Origin: Bacteroides intestinalis
GTDB lineage: Bacteria > Bacteroidota > Bacteroidia > Bacteroidales > Bacteroidaceae
Length of the DNA stretch: 64,000 nucleotides
Reading direction: 5' to 3'
Assembly: GCF_902364365.1 (NCBI RefSeq)
Contig: NZ_CABJDN010000004.1
Location: 576,705 to 640,704 of the forward strand
Within the stretch, counting starts at the first letter, position 1. Each line of letters begins with the position of its first letter. Made by a program: the position numbers and the translations under genes. The notes under the pieces were generated by a model. That model saw nothing but the letters and a program-made list of their open reading frames with translations, ran no database searches and was not told where the DNA came from. Below are positions 24,338 through 33,573 of the stretch, in pieces.

Positions 24338-27300
24338 ATGAAAGACTTCTTTATTATGATAAAGCGCACATTTATTTTATTACTATTTATTTCGTTATAT
24401 ACCAGCTTGTTTGCGGGTTCTTTCCGCCACCTGAATGTCAGGGAAGGTTTGAGCAGCAGACAAGTTTATCAGATATGCAAGGATTCAACGGGATTTATCT
24501 GGGCTTATACCCATATGGGAGTGGACCGTTATGACGGGAACGAGATAAGGCACTATAAGCTAAATGAGACGATAGACTCCAAGGATCATATATTGTCGTT
24601 CACGGTGATGGAGATAGATAAGGAGGGAAATCTCTGGATTGCCCTGCGGAATGGCAGAATATACAGGTATGACAAATTGAAGGATTGCTTTGAACTACAA
24701 GTGGATTTGTCGCAGTCCATATCCTTTCCGGTCTTGAATGGTATAGAGTTTGAAGAGAATGGGGGATTGTGGCTATCTACATCCACAGGAGTGTATTATT
24801 GGAACAGAATCGATAAAGTTTTGTCTCCGGCAGGCCTGATCGGCGAATGGACCAATTGCATTATTAAATCAGCGGAGAACACCTTTTTCGTAGGAACCAA
24901 TACGGAAGTCTATAAAATGGAGAGAGCGGGAACGACCTGCCAATTATCAAAAGAGAAGGTAGATATTCCTGTGGAGGCTCGTATAGAGGCTTTATTCCTC
25001 TACGGTACTAAATTATATGTGGGAACCTTTTCTAACAGTGCATTTGTTATTGATTTGGCCACGAAGCAGGTAAAATCTCTCGATTCCTTTATTCCGGGTA
25101 TACCTGTCCGGGTTTTTGCCCATGATGGAGACCACTCTATTCTGATAGGAGCAGACGGTGCAGGTGTCTTCAGGATCGATGCTGCTAATGAAACATTGAC
25201 GGAGCATTATATAACGGATGAAGACGATGAAAGAAGTCTGAATGGTAATACCGTTTCGGACATCTGCGTAGATGAATATGGAGGTATCTGGGTAAGTACC
25301 TGTACGAATGGTATCAGCTATCTGGACCCTAATGTACCCGATGTCCGTTGGATCAGGCACGAACGGAATAATCCTTCTTCATTGGTATCCGATCATGTAA
25401 ATGTAATGCTACAAGACTCAGAAGGTGATTATTGGTATGGCACCAATGACGGAATCAGTGTGTACCGGGTGAAATCAAAGCAATGGATGCACTTTCTGAA
25501 TGGGAAAGGTTTTGCTTATTCGTCTGTAGTGTTGGCTCTTTGTGAAGATAATGAGGGAAATGTATGGGTAGGTGGTTATGGAATCGGATTATATCGTATT
25601 CAAAAGAAATCCGGTGAAGTCCGGAAAATGCCGAGACGGAATAGACAAGCTGATAGTGGCATCTCTACCGACTATATTTATGCTATTTACTCAGAGGGTG
25701 ATTATATCTGGTTTGGAGGTATTGAAGGTCATTTCACGCGGTATAACAGGCGTACCGATGTTTATACCTATTATCCGATTGATTGTGTAGGGGATATAAA
25801 GTATGGTGACAAGAATACATTGCTGATAGCCGGCTGTGACGGTCTGGGTTTCTTCGACAAATCTACGGGGGAAATCAAGTGGCAGCAGAAGTTTGGTGAT
25901 ATTACTTTGCATTATCCTGTCCGTTGCCTGCTGCGTTCATCCTTCGGTGACATCTGGTTGCTTACGGACGGAGAAGGGTTGATTCGTTTTAATCCGGAGA
26001 ATAACCGTTCCCGTATTTATACAACTGCGGATGGGCTTGTCTCCAACTCTATTAATAGTGTGGTCGAAGATAGTAACGGACATATTTGGTTCAGTACGGA
26101 GAAGGAGTTATATTGTCTGGATCTGGTTGAAGATATGGTTATCAATGGCAATGATCTTTTAAATATCGGCTGGGGGTATTATAATTCGAATGCTTCCTTG
26201 AAGACAAAAGACGGACATCTGGCATTTGGTACAGCGGAAGGAGCTCTTTTCTTTACACCCTCTTTTGACTTTTCCAAAAGTGCACCGATCGAATTGATAT
26301 TCACAGATTTTAAATTACCTTATGAGTCGGTAAAAGCAGAAGCCGCCGGTTCGCCATTAACGGCAGGTATCAATGATACCAAGTCTCTGAAACTGAAATA
26401 CAATCAGAATTCTTTCTCTATCTCTTTTTCGGCTATCAATTTTGTCTCTCCACATAAAATCAGGTATGAATACAGGCTGAAAGACCATGAACGGCAGTGG
26501 CATCATAGGGATGTGGCTCAAAGTGTGGGCTATATGGATCTTCCTCCCGGAAAATATACTTTTGAATTGCGCGCATTCGATAAATATACCCAGCAACAGG
26601 TTGGCGAACGTTCGGTAGAAATATCTATCGATCATCCGCTTTGGGCATCCTGGTGGGCCATAGCGATCTATCTGATTTTGCTTGTGATATTAGGTTATTT
26701 CTTTTTCCAGTTCAGACGGCAAAGGGTGCGGGAGAATAAAATCAGGGAACGGATTCATTCGTTTATAGGGGTTGCCCATGATATACGCACTCCGGTAACA
26801 TTGATAAAAGCTCCGCTGAGTGAACTTGAAGAACGGGGTGACTTGTCTGAAGAGAGTAAGAAGAAATTGGCAATTGCAGTGAAGAATGCCGAGAAGCTTT
26901 TTTCGATGATTACTCAGTTGCTGGAATTGCAAAAGGTGGAAGCACACCCGGAACATCTTGAAGTGGCATTATATAATGTAAAGGCGTACATGGAAGATAA
27001 GTTATCTGCTTTCCGTGTGGCTGCAGCCCAAAAGGAGATAGAGCTTTATCTGGAGGTAGAACCGGGAATGCCTGAGGTATGGCTGGACAAGAACAAGATG
27101 GATCATATAATGGATAATCTGCTTTCTAATGCTTTGAAGTATACAGAGAAAGGTTCCATAGGTATTGTAGTGAGACAGACTAAAAACAAATGGATTGTTG
27201 AAGTAAGGGATACAGGAGTCGGTATTCCTGCAGAAGAACAGAAGAATATCTTTAATGAGTATTATCGTGCTAAGAATGTGGTAGACTCTCAGGAACAGGG

Positions 27301-28249
27301 CATCGGCATTGGTCTGATGATTACTTCCCGCATTATCAAGCAACATCATGGTAAGATAGAATTCAGCAGTATAGAGAATAAAGGGACTACGTTCACTGTT
27401 GCATTTCCCAAGAAACTACGATCGGGTATGGTGGTTGTGGCGAAGGAGGATTTTCCGGAAGTAACGTCTCCTGATGTTTCATCTCAGGAGGAGGATGACA
27501 AGACGGATAAAAATATTCTGTTGCTGGCCGAGGATGATAAAGATATGCGTGAGTATCTGACGGACAGCTTGTCTTCCGAATATAAGGTAATCAGTGTACC
27601 CGATGGAGGAAAGGCATTGGATATGGCGAGGGAAATTAATCCGGATATTATTATTTCGGATATCATAATGCCTGTAATCCAGGGGGATGAGTTGTGCCGG
27701 ATCTTGAAATCTTCTGTTGAGACCAGTCATATCCCTGTGATTTTGTTAACCGCCCTTTGTGAAAGAGAGAATATTATATTAGGATTGGAATCCGGGGCAA
27801 ATGACTATATCATTAAACCTTTCGACCTGTCTGTGTTAAAAGTAAGGCTTCGTAATATACTTCAGAACAGGCAACATCTCAGGGACACCGTCCTATCTTC
27901 GGATATACCTGTCAATGAAGTAGATTATAGTAGCCAGTTGGATAAAGAATTCTTAGATAATGCTATGGCAGCTATTGATGAGAATATGACTAATCCGGAA
28001 TTCTCAATCAATGACTTCTGTCGTGCGTTAGGTATGAGTCGTACATCCGTTTATAATAAGATAAAAACTTTGACAGGGCAAGGGCCTAATGATTTTATCC
28101 GTATTGTGCGGCTGAATAAATCGAAAGAGCTTTTGCTTTCACAGAAATACTCAATAGGAGAAGTGGCATCCATGGTTGGCTTTTCAGACCCCAAATATTT
28201 CAGTACGTGCTTTAAAAAACAGTTTGGCACAAGCCCCAGCAAATTTTAG
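24338..28249 (+). CDS. Hybrid two-component system sensor histidine kinase/response regulator (HTCS)
   Basis: A 1303-residue one-protein two-component regulator that senses a periplasmic oligosaccharide and switches on the adjacent PUL. After an N-terminal signal helix come Reg_prop beta-propeller repeats (for example GFIWAYTHMGVDRYDG), a Y_Y_Y domain (YRLKDHERQWHHRD), and a membrane helix near 770-795. HisKA carries H814 in GVAHDIRTP, followed by an HATPase domain. A receiver domain has phospho-acceptor D1108 (IIISDIIMP), and an AraC-type helix-turn-helix ends the chain. I start at ATG 24338 because a predicted -7 box lies just upstream; ATG 24356 is also possible. The in-frame start at 24221 precedes that promoter and is unlikely. 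Confidence 0.93.
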   Translation: MKDFFIMIKRTFILLLFISLYTSLFAGSFRHLNVREGLSSRQVYQICKDSTGFIWAYTHMGVDRYDGNEIRHYKLNETIDSKDHILSFTVMEIDKEGNLWIALRNGRIYRYDKLKDCFELQVDLSQSISFPVLNGIEFEENGGLWLSTSTGVYYWNRIDKVLSPAGLIGEWTNCIIKSAENTFFVGTNTEVYKMERAGTTCQLSKEKVDIPVEARIEALFLYGTKLYVGTFSNSAFVIDLATKQVKSLDSFIPGIPVRVFAHDGDHSILIGADGAGVFRIDAANETLTEHYITDEDDERSLNGNTVSDICVDEYGGIWVSTCTNGISYLDPNVPDVRWIRHERNNPSSLVSDHVNVMLQDSEGDYWYGTNDGISVYRVKSKQWMHFLNGKGFAYSSVVLALCEDNEGNVWVGGYGIGLYRIQKKSGEVRKMPRRNRQADSGISTDYIYAIYSEGDYIWFGGIEGHFTRYNRRTDVYTYYPIDCVGDIKYGDKNTLLIAGCDGLGFFDKSTGEIKWQQKFGDITLHYPVRCLLRSSFGDIWLLTDGEGLIRFNPENNRSRIYTTADGLVSNSINSVVEDSNGHIWFSTEKELYCLDLVEDMVINGNDLLNIGWGYYNSNASLKTKDGHLAFGTAEGALFFTPSFDFSKSAPIELIFTDFKLPYESVKAEAAGSPLTAGINDTKSLKLKYNQNSFSISFSAINFVSPHKIRYEYRLKDHERQWHHRDVAQSVGYMDLPPGKYTFELRAFDKYTQQQVGERSVEISIDHPLWASWWAIAIYLILLVILGYFFFQFRRQRVRENKIRERIHSFIGVAHDIRTPVTLIKAPLSELEERGDLSEESKKKLAIAVKNAEKLFSMITQLLELQKVEAHPEHLEVALYNVKAYMEDKLSAFRVAAAQKEIELYLEVEPGMPEVWLDKNKMDHIMDNLLSNALKYTEKGSIGIVVRQTKNKWIVEVRDTGVGIPAEEQKNIFNEYYRAKNVVDSQEQGIGIGLMITSRIIKQHHGKIEFSSIENKGTTFTVAFPKKLRSGMVVVAKEDFPEVTSPDVSSQEEDDKTDKNILLLAEDDKDMREYLTDSLSSEYKVISVPDGGKALDMAREINPDIIISDIIMPVIQGDELCRILKSSVETSHIPVILLTALCERENIILGLESGANDYIIKPFDLSVLKVRLRNILQNRQHLRDTVLSSDIPVNEVDYSSQLDKEFLDNAMAAIDENMTNPEFSINDFCRALGMSRTSVYNKIKTLTGQGPNDFIRIVRLNKSKELLLSQKYSIGEVASMVGFSDPKYFSTCFKKQFGTSPSKF

Positions 28250-28378
28250 AGTATAAAAACTGTATTTAAACTTAAGTGGATAAGTAGCGAACCTTTTTTG
28301 TTAAAGAATCAACTTTCGTTTCCTTGATTGTGCGTAATATTGTGGTCAATAGTAACCTTCTAAAAATGCAGATAAAAA

Positions 28379-29320
28379 ATGGAAACGTATTTAGGCCTGG
28401 ATTTGGGCGGAACTAAATTATTGATTGGCGAAATTGATAGTCGCGGCAATATCTTGAGGTACAAAAAATATGACTCCGGATATTTTAACCAACAAGCAGC
28501 GCTGGATATTATCAAACTATCACTGGATGATTATATCAAAACCGTAGGATGGTATGATAAGAAACCTTTGGCCATGGGAGTGGGATTGATCGGACGGGTA
28601 GATCCTAATCAGGGTATCTGGTTGCAGATAGATCCCAGCAGGACGCAACCTATTGCTTTGGCTAAGGAATTAGCGGATATTTATGGCATTCCCTGCCATA
28701 TAGATAATGATGTGAAAAGTGCCACGCGTGCCGAACGTGTGTGGGGCTTCGGGCAAATTTCCAAAAACTTCATCTATTTAAATATAGGAACGGGTATTGC
28801 AGTCGGCACGGTTGTGAACGGCAGGCAGATACGCGGTAGCCATTTTAATGCCGGTGAAGTGGGACATGTGCGGGTAGGAGTCAATGTAGGAATCAAATGC
28901 ACTTGTGGAAGAATGGATTGTGTAGAGGCTATAGCTTCCGGTATTGGTTTCGACCGTTGTGCAAGAATACTTCAGAATGATTATACCACGGATTTACACA
29001 TTCCTGCCGACAAAGGGGAACGGATACCTGTCAGTGAGATTTTTGCATTGAGTCGTAAAGGTGATCCTTTATGTGTGAAACTGGTGGAGAATGCTTCCGA
29101 AGCATTAGCGAATCTTGTAATGAACCTGGTGCGGGTAACAGATCCGGAGACAATCGTTTTAGGTGGCGGTGTAGTGGCAGACGGATATATTCATGCGAAG
29201 ATAATGGAGTTGCTGAATCCGACCACTATGCGTTTTGTAAGCAATGGCGTGGTTATCACAAAGTTGAATCCGGAATTCATAGGTTTACTGGGTGCAGGTG
29301 CTGTGGCCATGAATATGTAA
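28379..29320 (+). CDS. ROK family sugar kinase
   Basis: A 313-residue ROK kinase that phosphorylates a hexose or amino sugar in the cytoplasm. LGLDLGGTKLLIGEID is the ATP-binding phosphate-1 motif. HIDNDVKSA carries the catalytic-type aspartate (D111). GEVGH (H163) with C174, C176 and C181 of the CTCGRMDC motif forms the structural zinc site. With a NagB-like deaminase 43 nt downstream, N-acetylglucosamine or glucosamine is a plausible substrate, but glucose or mannose cannot be excluded. It is the first gene of the plus-strand PUL operon, 129 nt after the regulator gene. Confidence 0.9.
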   Translation: METYLGLDLGGTKLLIGEIDSRGNILRYKKYDSGYFNQQAALDIIKLSLDDYIKTVGWYDKKPLAMGVGLIGRVDPNQGIWLQIDPSRTQPIALAKELADIYGIPCHIDNDVKSATRAERVWGFGQISKNFIYLNIGTGIAVGTVVNGRQIRGSHFNAGEVGHVRVGVNVGIKCTCGRMDCVEAIASGIGFDRCARILQNDYTTDLHIPADKGERIPVSEIFALSRKGDPLCVKLVENASEALANLVMNLVRVTDPETIVLGGGVVADGYIHAKIMELLNPTTMRFVSNGVVITKLNPEFIGLLGAGAVAMNM

Positions 29321-29363
29321 ATAGTGGTTAGTGATTAATGATTAGTGATAAGAAAGTGGACTC

Positions 29364-30098
29364 ATGAAAATAACTATAGCAAAGAGCGAAAAAGAATTTG
29401 ATTGCATTGCTGCATGGCAGATTATTGGTGAAATTCTAAATAAACCGGAAGCTGTTATCGGGCTTTCGACAGGACGTACGACCGGAAATCTGCACCGGAT
29501 GGTTGGAGAAATATATTCCCGTTATCCTTTCAATGTCTCTGCGGTCACTTTCTTCGGATTGGATGAAGTGGTGAATGTGCCGCGTGAATATGCCGGAGCA
29601 TGTTATACGATGCTGAAAACGGAAATTATAGATGCATTGGGTATTAAAGATGAGAACTTCCTGATGTTGCCTACAGTTTCAGATGATTTCGGGAAAGCTT
29701 GTAGGGAATTTCAGGAAGAAATTGCCAAGCGTGGAGGTATTGACTTGCTGATTCTGGGTTTGGGAGAGAACGGACATTTAGGTTTCAATCAACCTCAGTC
29801 CCCTTTGGGAGGAGATACGTGGGTTACTAAGATGAATCCGGAATTGGAAGAACGCATTCGTAGAGAAACCCACACCCCGTCGGAGAAGGAACTGGGAGGG
29901 GTAACTCTGGGGATAAAAAATATCATGCAGGCACGCCGGATTATACTGGTGGCCAAAGGCAGTAACAAAGCTGAGGTCGTGAAACAAATGCTGGAAGGAC
30001 CTGTCACGTCTGATGTTCCAGCCTCTGTCCTTCAGTTGCATCCGGATTGTGAGTTTCTGCTGGATGTTGCTTCTGCAGCTAAGTTATCTGAAAAATAA
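29364..30098 (+). CDS. nagB: Glucosamine-6-phosphate deaminase-like protein (NagB family)
   Basis: A 244-residue NagB/6-phosphogluconolactonase-fold enzyme predicted to turn glucosamine-6-phosphate into fructose-6-phosphate and ammonia. GLSTGRTTGNLH is the phosphate-binding loop, FFGLDEVVN holds D67, and LGLGENGHLGFNQP holds the catalytic-type histidine (H138). The position of E. coli NagB Asp141 is occupied by glutamate (E135), and the protein is about 20 residues shorter than classical NagB. Galactosamine-6-phosphate is therefore an alternative substrate. It is co-transcribed with the ROK kinase and transporter. No nagA gene was seen in the window. Confidence 0.82.
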   Translation: MKITIAKSEKEFDCIAAWQIIGEILNKPEAVIGLSTGRTTGNLHRMVGEIYSRYPFNVSAVTFFGLDEVVNVPREYAGACYTMLKTEIIDALGIKDENFLMLPTVSDDFGKACREFQEEIAKRGGIDLLILGLGENGHLGFNQPQSPLGGDTWVTKMNPELEERIRRETHTPSEKELGGVTLGIKNIMQARRIILVAKGSNKAEVVKQMLEGPVTSDVPASVLQLHPDCEFLLDVASAAKLSEK

Positions 30099-30118
30099 TC
30101 ATTTACTAATACTACACG

Positions 30119-31378
30119 ATGACACACCAAGAAAAACAAATCAATTACATGGGACCGTTTCTTACAATGGTCTTCCTGTTCCTTATAGTGGGCTTCCTGA
30201 CAACTGCCAATACTCAGTTTCAGGGGCCGTTGAAGGAAACGTTTCTTATGAAAGTAGGTAATCTGAAGAATACATTTGCGACTCTGATTACTTTCTCGTG
30301 GTTCCTTGCCTACCCTATTTGTGGGAGTATAGGTTCATCCTGGATTAGCAAGTATGGCTATAAAGGAACCTTGATCCGTGGGCTTTGGGTGATGATTATC
30401 GGTCTGGGGCTCTTTTTTGTTTCATCTTATTTTACCGTTCAATTTCCTGATGCTGCTATCAGAATGGGAGAGAGTATTATTCCTATAGGATTCTTTATAT
30501 TTCTATTAGGATCATTTGTTGTGGGTGCTTCGGCCACGATTCTGCAGGTAGTTATCAATCCTTATCTTACCGCTTGCCGTGTGAAAGGGACACAAGCCAT
30601 CCAACGTTTGGCTATTGGGGGTACGGCAAACTCTGTGGGTACTACGATTGCCCCTTATTTCGTGACCGGTGTTGTGTTTGGTGGCCTGGCTATGGAAGAT
30701 ATTCAAATCAGTCAGTTGATGATGCCTTTCTTTGCATTGATGGTAACTATAGCTGTAGTTGTTTTTTTATTGATGAGACTATCTTTGCCGGACATACAGG
30801 GTACACGGGTAGAGAAAGGGGAGAAGTTGGAGAAAAGTGTATGGTCATTCCGTCACTTGACATTGGGAGTTTGTGCTATCTTTTGTTATGTGGGTGTAGA
30901 GGTTTGCATTGGTGCGAATATCAATTTATATGCCATTGAGCGGAATTGTCCTTCACCTGCCTTGCTGGCCACACTCTATTGGGGTGGTATGCTGATCGGA
31001 CGACTGGTAGGAAGTTCGTTGAGCAAAGTTTCCCCTCGTGTGCAACTGACCGTAACTACCATATCGGCAGGTGTGTTGGCTTTGCTGGCTATCATCTTTA
31101 ATAATCCCTGGTTACTGACAGCAGTTGGACTTTTCCATTCTATCATGTGGGGAGCTATCTTCACATTGTCTGTGGCTCATTTGGGTAAATATACTTCGGT
31201 GGCCTCCGGTGTATTCATGATAGGGGTAGTGGGTGGTGCCATCCTGCCTTTGTTGCAAGGTGTCTTCGCTGACTTGCTGGAAAGTTGGAGATGGTCTTGG
31301 TTTATTGTAATTTTGGGAGAAGTATTTATGCTGTATTATGCATTGATAGGTTCTCGTGTTCGTCAAACAGCTGATTAA
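30119..31378 (+). CDS. MFS sugar transporter, FHS (FucP-like) family
   Basis: A 419-residue major-facilitator protein with twelve predicted helices and the FHS-family start (FLFLIVGFLTTANTQFQGPL). Conserved features include the GSWI-like SWISKYGYKGTLIRG loop after the second helix and VINPYLTA in the first half. It should import the released mono- or oligosaccharide across the inner membrane by proton symport. It lies 20 nt after the nagB-like gene and 16 nt before the GH18 gene. ATG 30149 is an alternative start. Substrate is inferred to be an amino sugar. Confidence 0.9.
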   Translation: MTHQEKQINYMGPFLTMVFLFLIVGFLTTANTQFQGPLKETFLMKVGNLKNTFATLITFSWFLAYPICGSIGSSWISKYGYKGTLIRGLWVMIIGLGLFFVSSYFTVQFPDAAIRMGESIIPIGFFIFLLGSFVVGASATILQVVINPYLTACRVKGTQAIQRLAIGGTANSVGTTIAPYFVTGVVFGGLAMEDIQISQLMMPFFALMVTIAVVVFLLMRLSLPDIQGTRVEKGEKLEKSVWSFRHLTLGVCAIFCYVGVEVCIGANINLYAIERNCPSPALLATLYWGGMLIGRLVGSSLSKVSPRVQLTVTTISAGVLALLAIIFNNPWLLTAVGLFHSIMWGAIFTLSVAHLGKYTSVASGVFMIGVVGGAILPLLQGVFADLLESWRWSWFIVILGEVFMLYYALIGSRVRQTAD

Positions 31379-31394
31379 CTATTATAATAATATT

Positions 31395-33125
31395 ATGAAA
31401 AGAATGAGATTAATGATTCTGACTGCATTGGCGGTATTGTTGTCGTGCAGTAGTAAAGCAGGAGAGTTGCGTATGGCTTCTTCGGATACAAAAGTTATTG
31501 TAGCTTATGTGACTTCTTGGAGTAGTATCATGCCGGACCCGCAATATATGACGCATATTAACTATGCATTCGGGCATGTCAGTGAAACTTTTAACGGGGT
31601 TGGTATTGCAAATGAGAACCGTCTTCGTGAGATTGTTGCATTGAAGGCGCAGAAACCGGAACTGAAAATAATGCTTTCTATCGGTGGGTGGGGAAGTGGC
31701 CGTTTCAGTGAAATGGCTGCCAATGATAAGTATCGCTTGGCTTTTGCAAAGGACTGCAAGCGTGTAGTGAAAGAGTTCGATCTTGATGGTATTGATATAG
31801 ACTGGGAATACCCTACCAGTGCAGCAGCCAATATTTCTGCTTCACCGGATGATACAAAGAACTTCACATTACTGATGAGGGATATACGGAAAGAGATAGG
31901 AAAGAAGAAATTGCTGACTCTTGCTACGGTAGCTTCTGCAGAGTATATAGATTTTAAGGCGATTCTTCCCTATATTGATTTTGTCAATATCATGTCTTAT
32001 GATATGGGGAATGCTCCCAAACATCATGCAGCTTTGTATCGTTCGGAGAACAGTGGCTGGATGACCGCTGATGCTGCCGTTGAGGCTCACCTCAAAGCCG
32101 GTGTGCCTGCTTCTAAGTTAGTGATGGGCATGCCTTTCTATGGCCGTGGTGGCGATGGATATCCTAACTTTCAGGATTTCAACAAGGTAGGCCATACCAA
32201 AGAGTATCGTGAATGCTGGGATGAGGTAGCCAAGGTTCCCTATTTGGCCAATAAAGCAGGAAAGCTTGTCTTCGGTTATGAAAATCCCCGTTCGTTGGCC
32301 ATAAAATGTCAGTATATCCTGAAGCAGAAACTGCTGGGCGGCATGTATTGGGACTATGACGGTGACAACGAGCAAGGCGATTTGCGTCGTACGGTCTACG
32401 AAGGATTGATAGAACAGAAACCTTTCTATGACAGGACTTATCGTGTACTGGTACTTACCGAAAGCCAAGGCCAGCATAAACCTTTCTCGGATGCGGCAGT
32501 GAAGTGGCTGGTGGATGAGAGCAAGGTGCAGAATCTGCAGATACAGATATTGAACAACACCCGTCTCCTGGCTCAGAAGGAAGTGTTGGAGGGTACGGAT
32601 TTAGTCATTCAGTTGGACTTCCCGCCTTATACCTGGCCGAAGGAAGCAGAGCAGAACTTCATCAACTACATTAACGAAGGTCGTGGCGGTTGGATTGGTT
32701 TCCATCATGCTACTTTGCTGGGAGACTTTGACGGTTATCCTCTGTGGCAATGGTTCTCCGATTTCATGGGCGGTATTCGTTTCCAGAACTATATCGCTCC
32801 GCTTGCTGATGGCACAGTGATTGTGGAAGACAAGGAACATCCGGTAATGAAAGGCGTCGACGCTTCTTTTGTGGTTCAGGATGACGAGTGGTATACGTAC
32901 GACAAGTCTCCGCGTCCCAATGTTCGCGTCTTGGCACATGTGGACGAGTCCACTTATACACCCGCTTCCGCTGTCAAGATGGGCGACCATCCGGTAGTGT
33001 GGGTGAACGAAGGCAAGGCTGCCCGGAATGTTTATTTCCAGATGGGGCATAGTCCGAAGCTTTTCCAGTCGGACGACTTCACGATGATGCTTAGCAATGC
33101 TATCCGCTGGACTTTGAAGAAATAA
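31395..33125 (+). CDS. GH18 glycoside hydrolase fused to a C-terminal ThuA-like domain
   Basis: A 576-residue secreted lipoprotein-like protein starting at ATG 31395 (MKRMRLMILTALAVLLSCSS), 16 nt after the transporter stop. Residues about 30-345 form a GH18 chitinase/endo-beta-N-acetylglucosaminidase domain, with the catalytic DGIDIDWE motif at 131-138 (proton donor E138) and the conserved MSYDMG and MYWDYDGD strands. Residues about 355-576 form a ThuA-like domain with GGWIGFHHA, DDEWYTYDKSPRPN and VYFQMGHS. The fusion joins cleavage of a GlcNAc-containing chain to a second domain of unknown activity. The GH18 part is confident; the role of the ThuA part is not known. Confidence 0.9.
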   Translation: MKRMRLMILTALAVLLSCSSKAGELRMASSDTKVIVAYVTSWSSIMPDPQYMTHINYAFGHVSETFNGVGIANENRLREIVALKAQKPELKIMLSIGGWGSGRFSEMAANDKYRLAFAKDCKRVVKEFDLDGIDIDWEYPTSAAANISASPDDTKNFTLLMRDIRKEIGKKKLLTLATVASAEYIDFKAILPYIDFVNIMSYDMGNAPKHHAALYRSENSGWMTADAAVEAHLKAGVPASKLVMGMPFYGRGGDGYPNFQDFNKVGHTKEYRECWDEVAKVPYLANKAGKLVFGYENPRSLAIKCQYILKQKLLGGMYWDYDGDNEQGDLRRTVYEGLIEQKPFYDRTYRVLVLTESQGQHKPFSDAAVKWLVDESKVQNLQIQILNNTRLLAQKEVLEGTDLVIQLDFPPYTWPKEAEQNFINYINEGRGGWIGFHHATLLGDFDGYPLWQWFSDFMGGIRFQNYIAPLADGTVIVEDKEHPVMKGVDASFVVQDDEWYTYDKSPRPNVRVLAHVDESTYTPASAVKMGDHPVVWVNEGKAARNVYFQMGHSPKLFQSDDFTMMLSNAIRWTLKK

Positions 33126-33222
33126 ATTCTACCTGTAGTTTATGCATGTTTTTGCATATACTCATACATTCATTCTCTGTATCTCCCTGTTCATAGACAT
33201 TATAGCGGTGGTGAAAACAATT

Positions 33223-33261
33223 AAAAAAGGGTGTAGGCAATTTTTGCCTACACCCTTTTTT
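33223..33261. terminator. Bidirectional intrinsic terminator after the GH18 gene
   Basis: An 18-bp perfect stem with a 3-nt T loop: six A lead into GGGTGTAGGCAA, and the mirrored arm ends in six T. It works on both strands. Confidence 0.9.
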
Positions 33262-33493
33262 AATGGGACATTCATTTGATTGTCTTACTGTTAATGCCGA
33301 ATATCTACATAAACCTACCCTTTCAAAACCTACTTATTTTCCCGCTTCTTCTCTTTATTTTGATACGAAATGTATCGAATTGCATCTGTTTTGCTTGTAG
33401 TACTCCTCTTCGCCTGTAGTCTCCGTAGACTATACTACTGTTTGTTGCTCCAAAGCCTTCAGGTGAAGAAACAGCAAAACACAAGTAAATACC

Positions 33494-33532
33494 AAAAAGT
33501 CTGCCGAAGAACTTTAGCTCTCCGGCAGACTT
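33494..33532 (-). terminator. Terminator of the SusC/SusD operon
   Basis: AAGTCTGCCG (33497-33506) pairs with CGGCAGACTT (33523-33532). On the minus strand the hairpin is followed by a T-run, 41 nt after the lipoprotein stop. Confidence 0.8.
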
Positions 33533-33573
33533 GAAATGTTTACAGATCAGGCTATGACTTCTTTGTATAGAGT

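Larger units (their letters stand above)
33126..33573. other. Convergent intergenic region with two terminators
   Basis: This 448-bp gap separates the convergent GH18 and surface-lipoprotein genes. It holds a bidirectional terminator (33223-33261) and a minus-strand terminator (33494-33532). Small imperfect hairpins occur between them, but no gene was seen. Confidence 0.7.
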
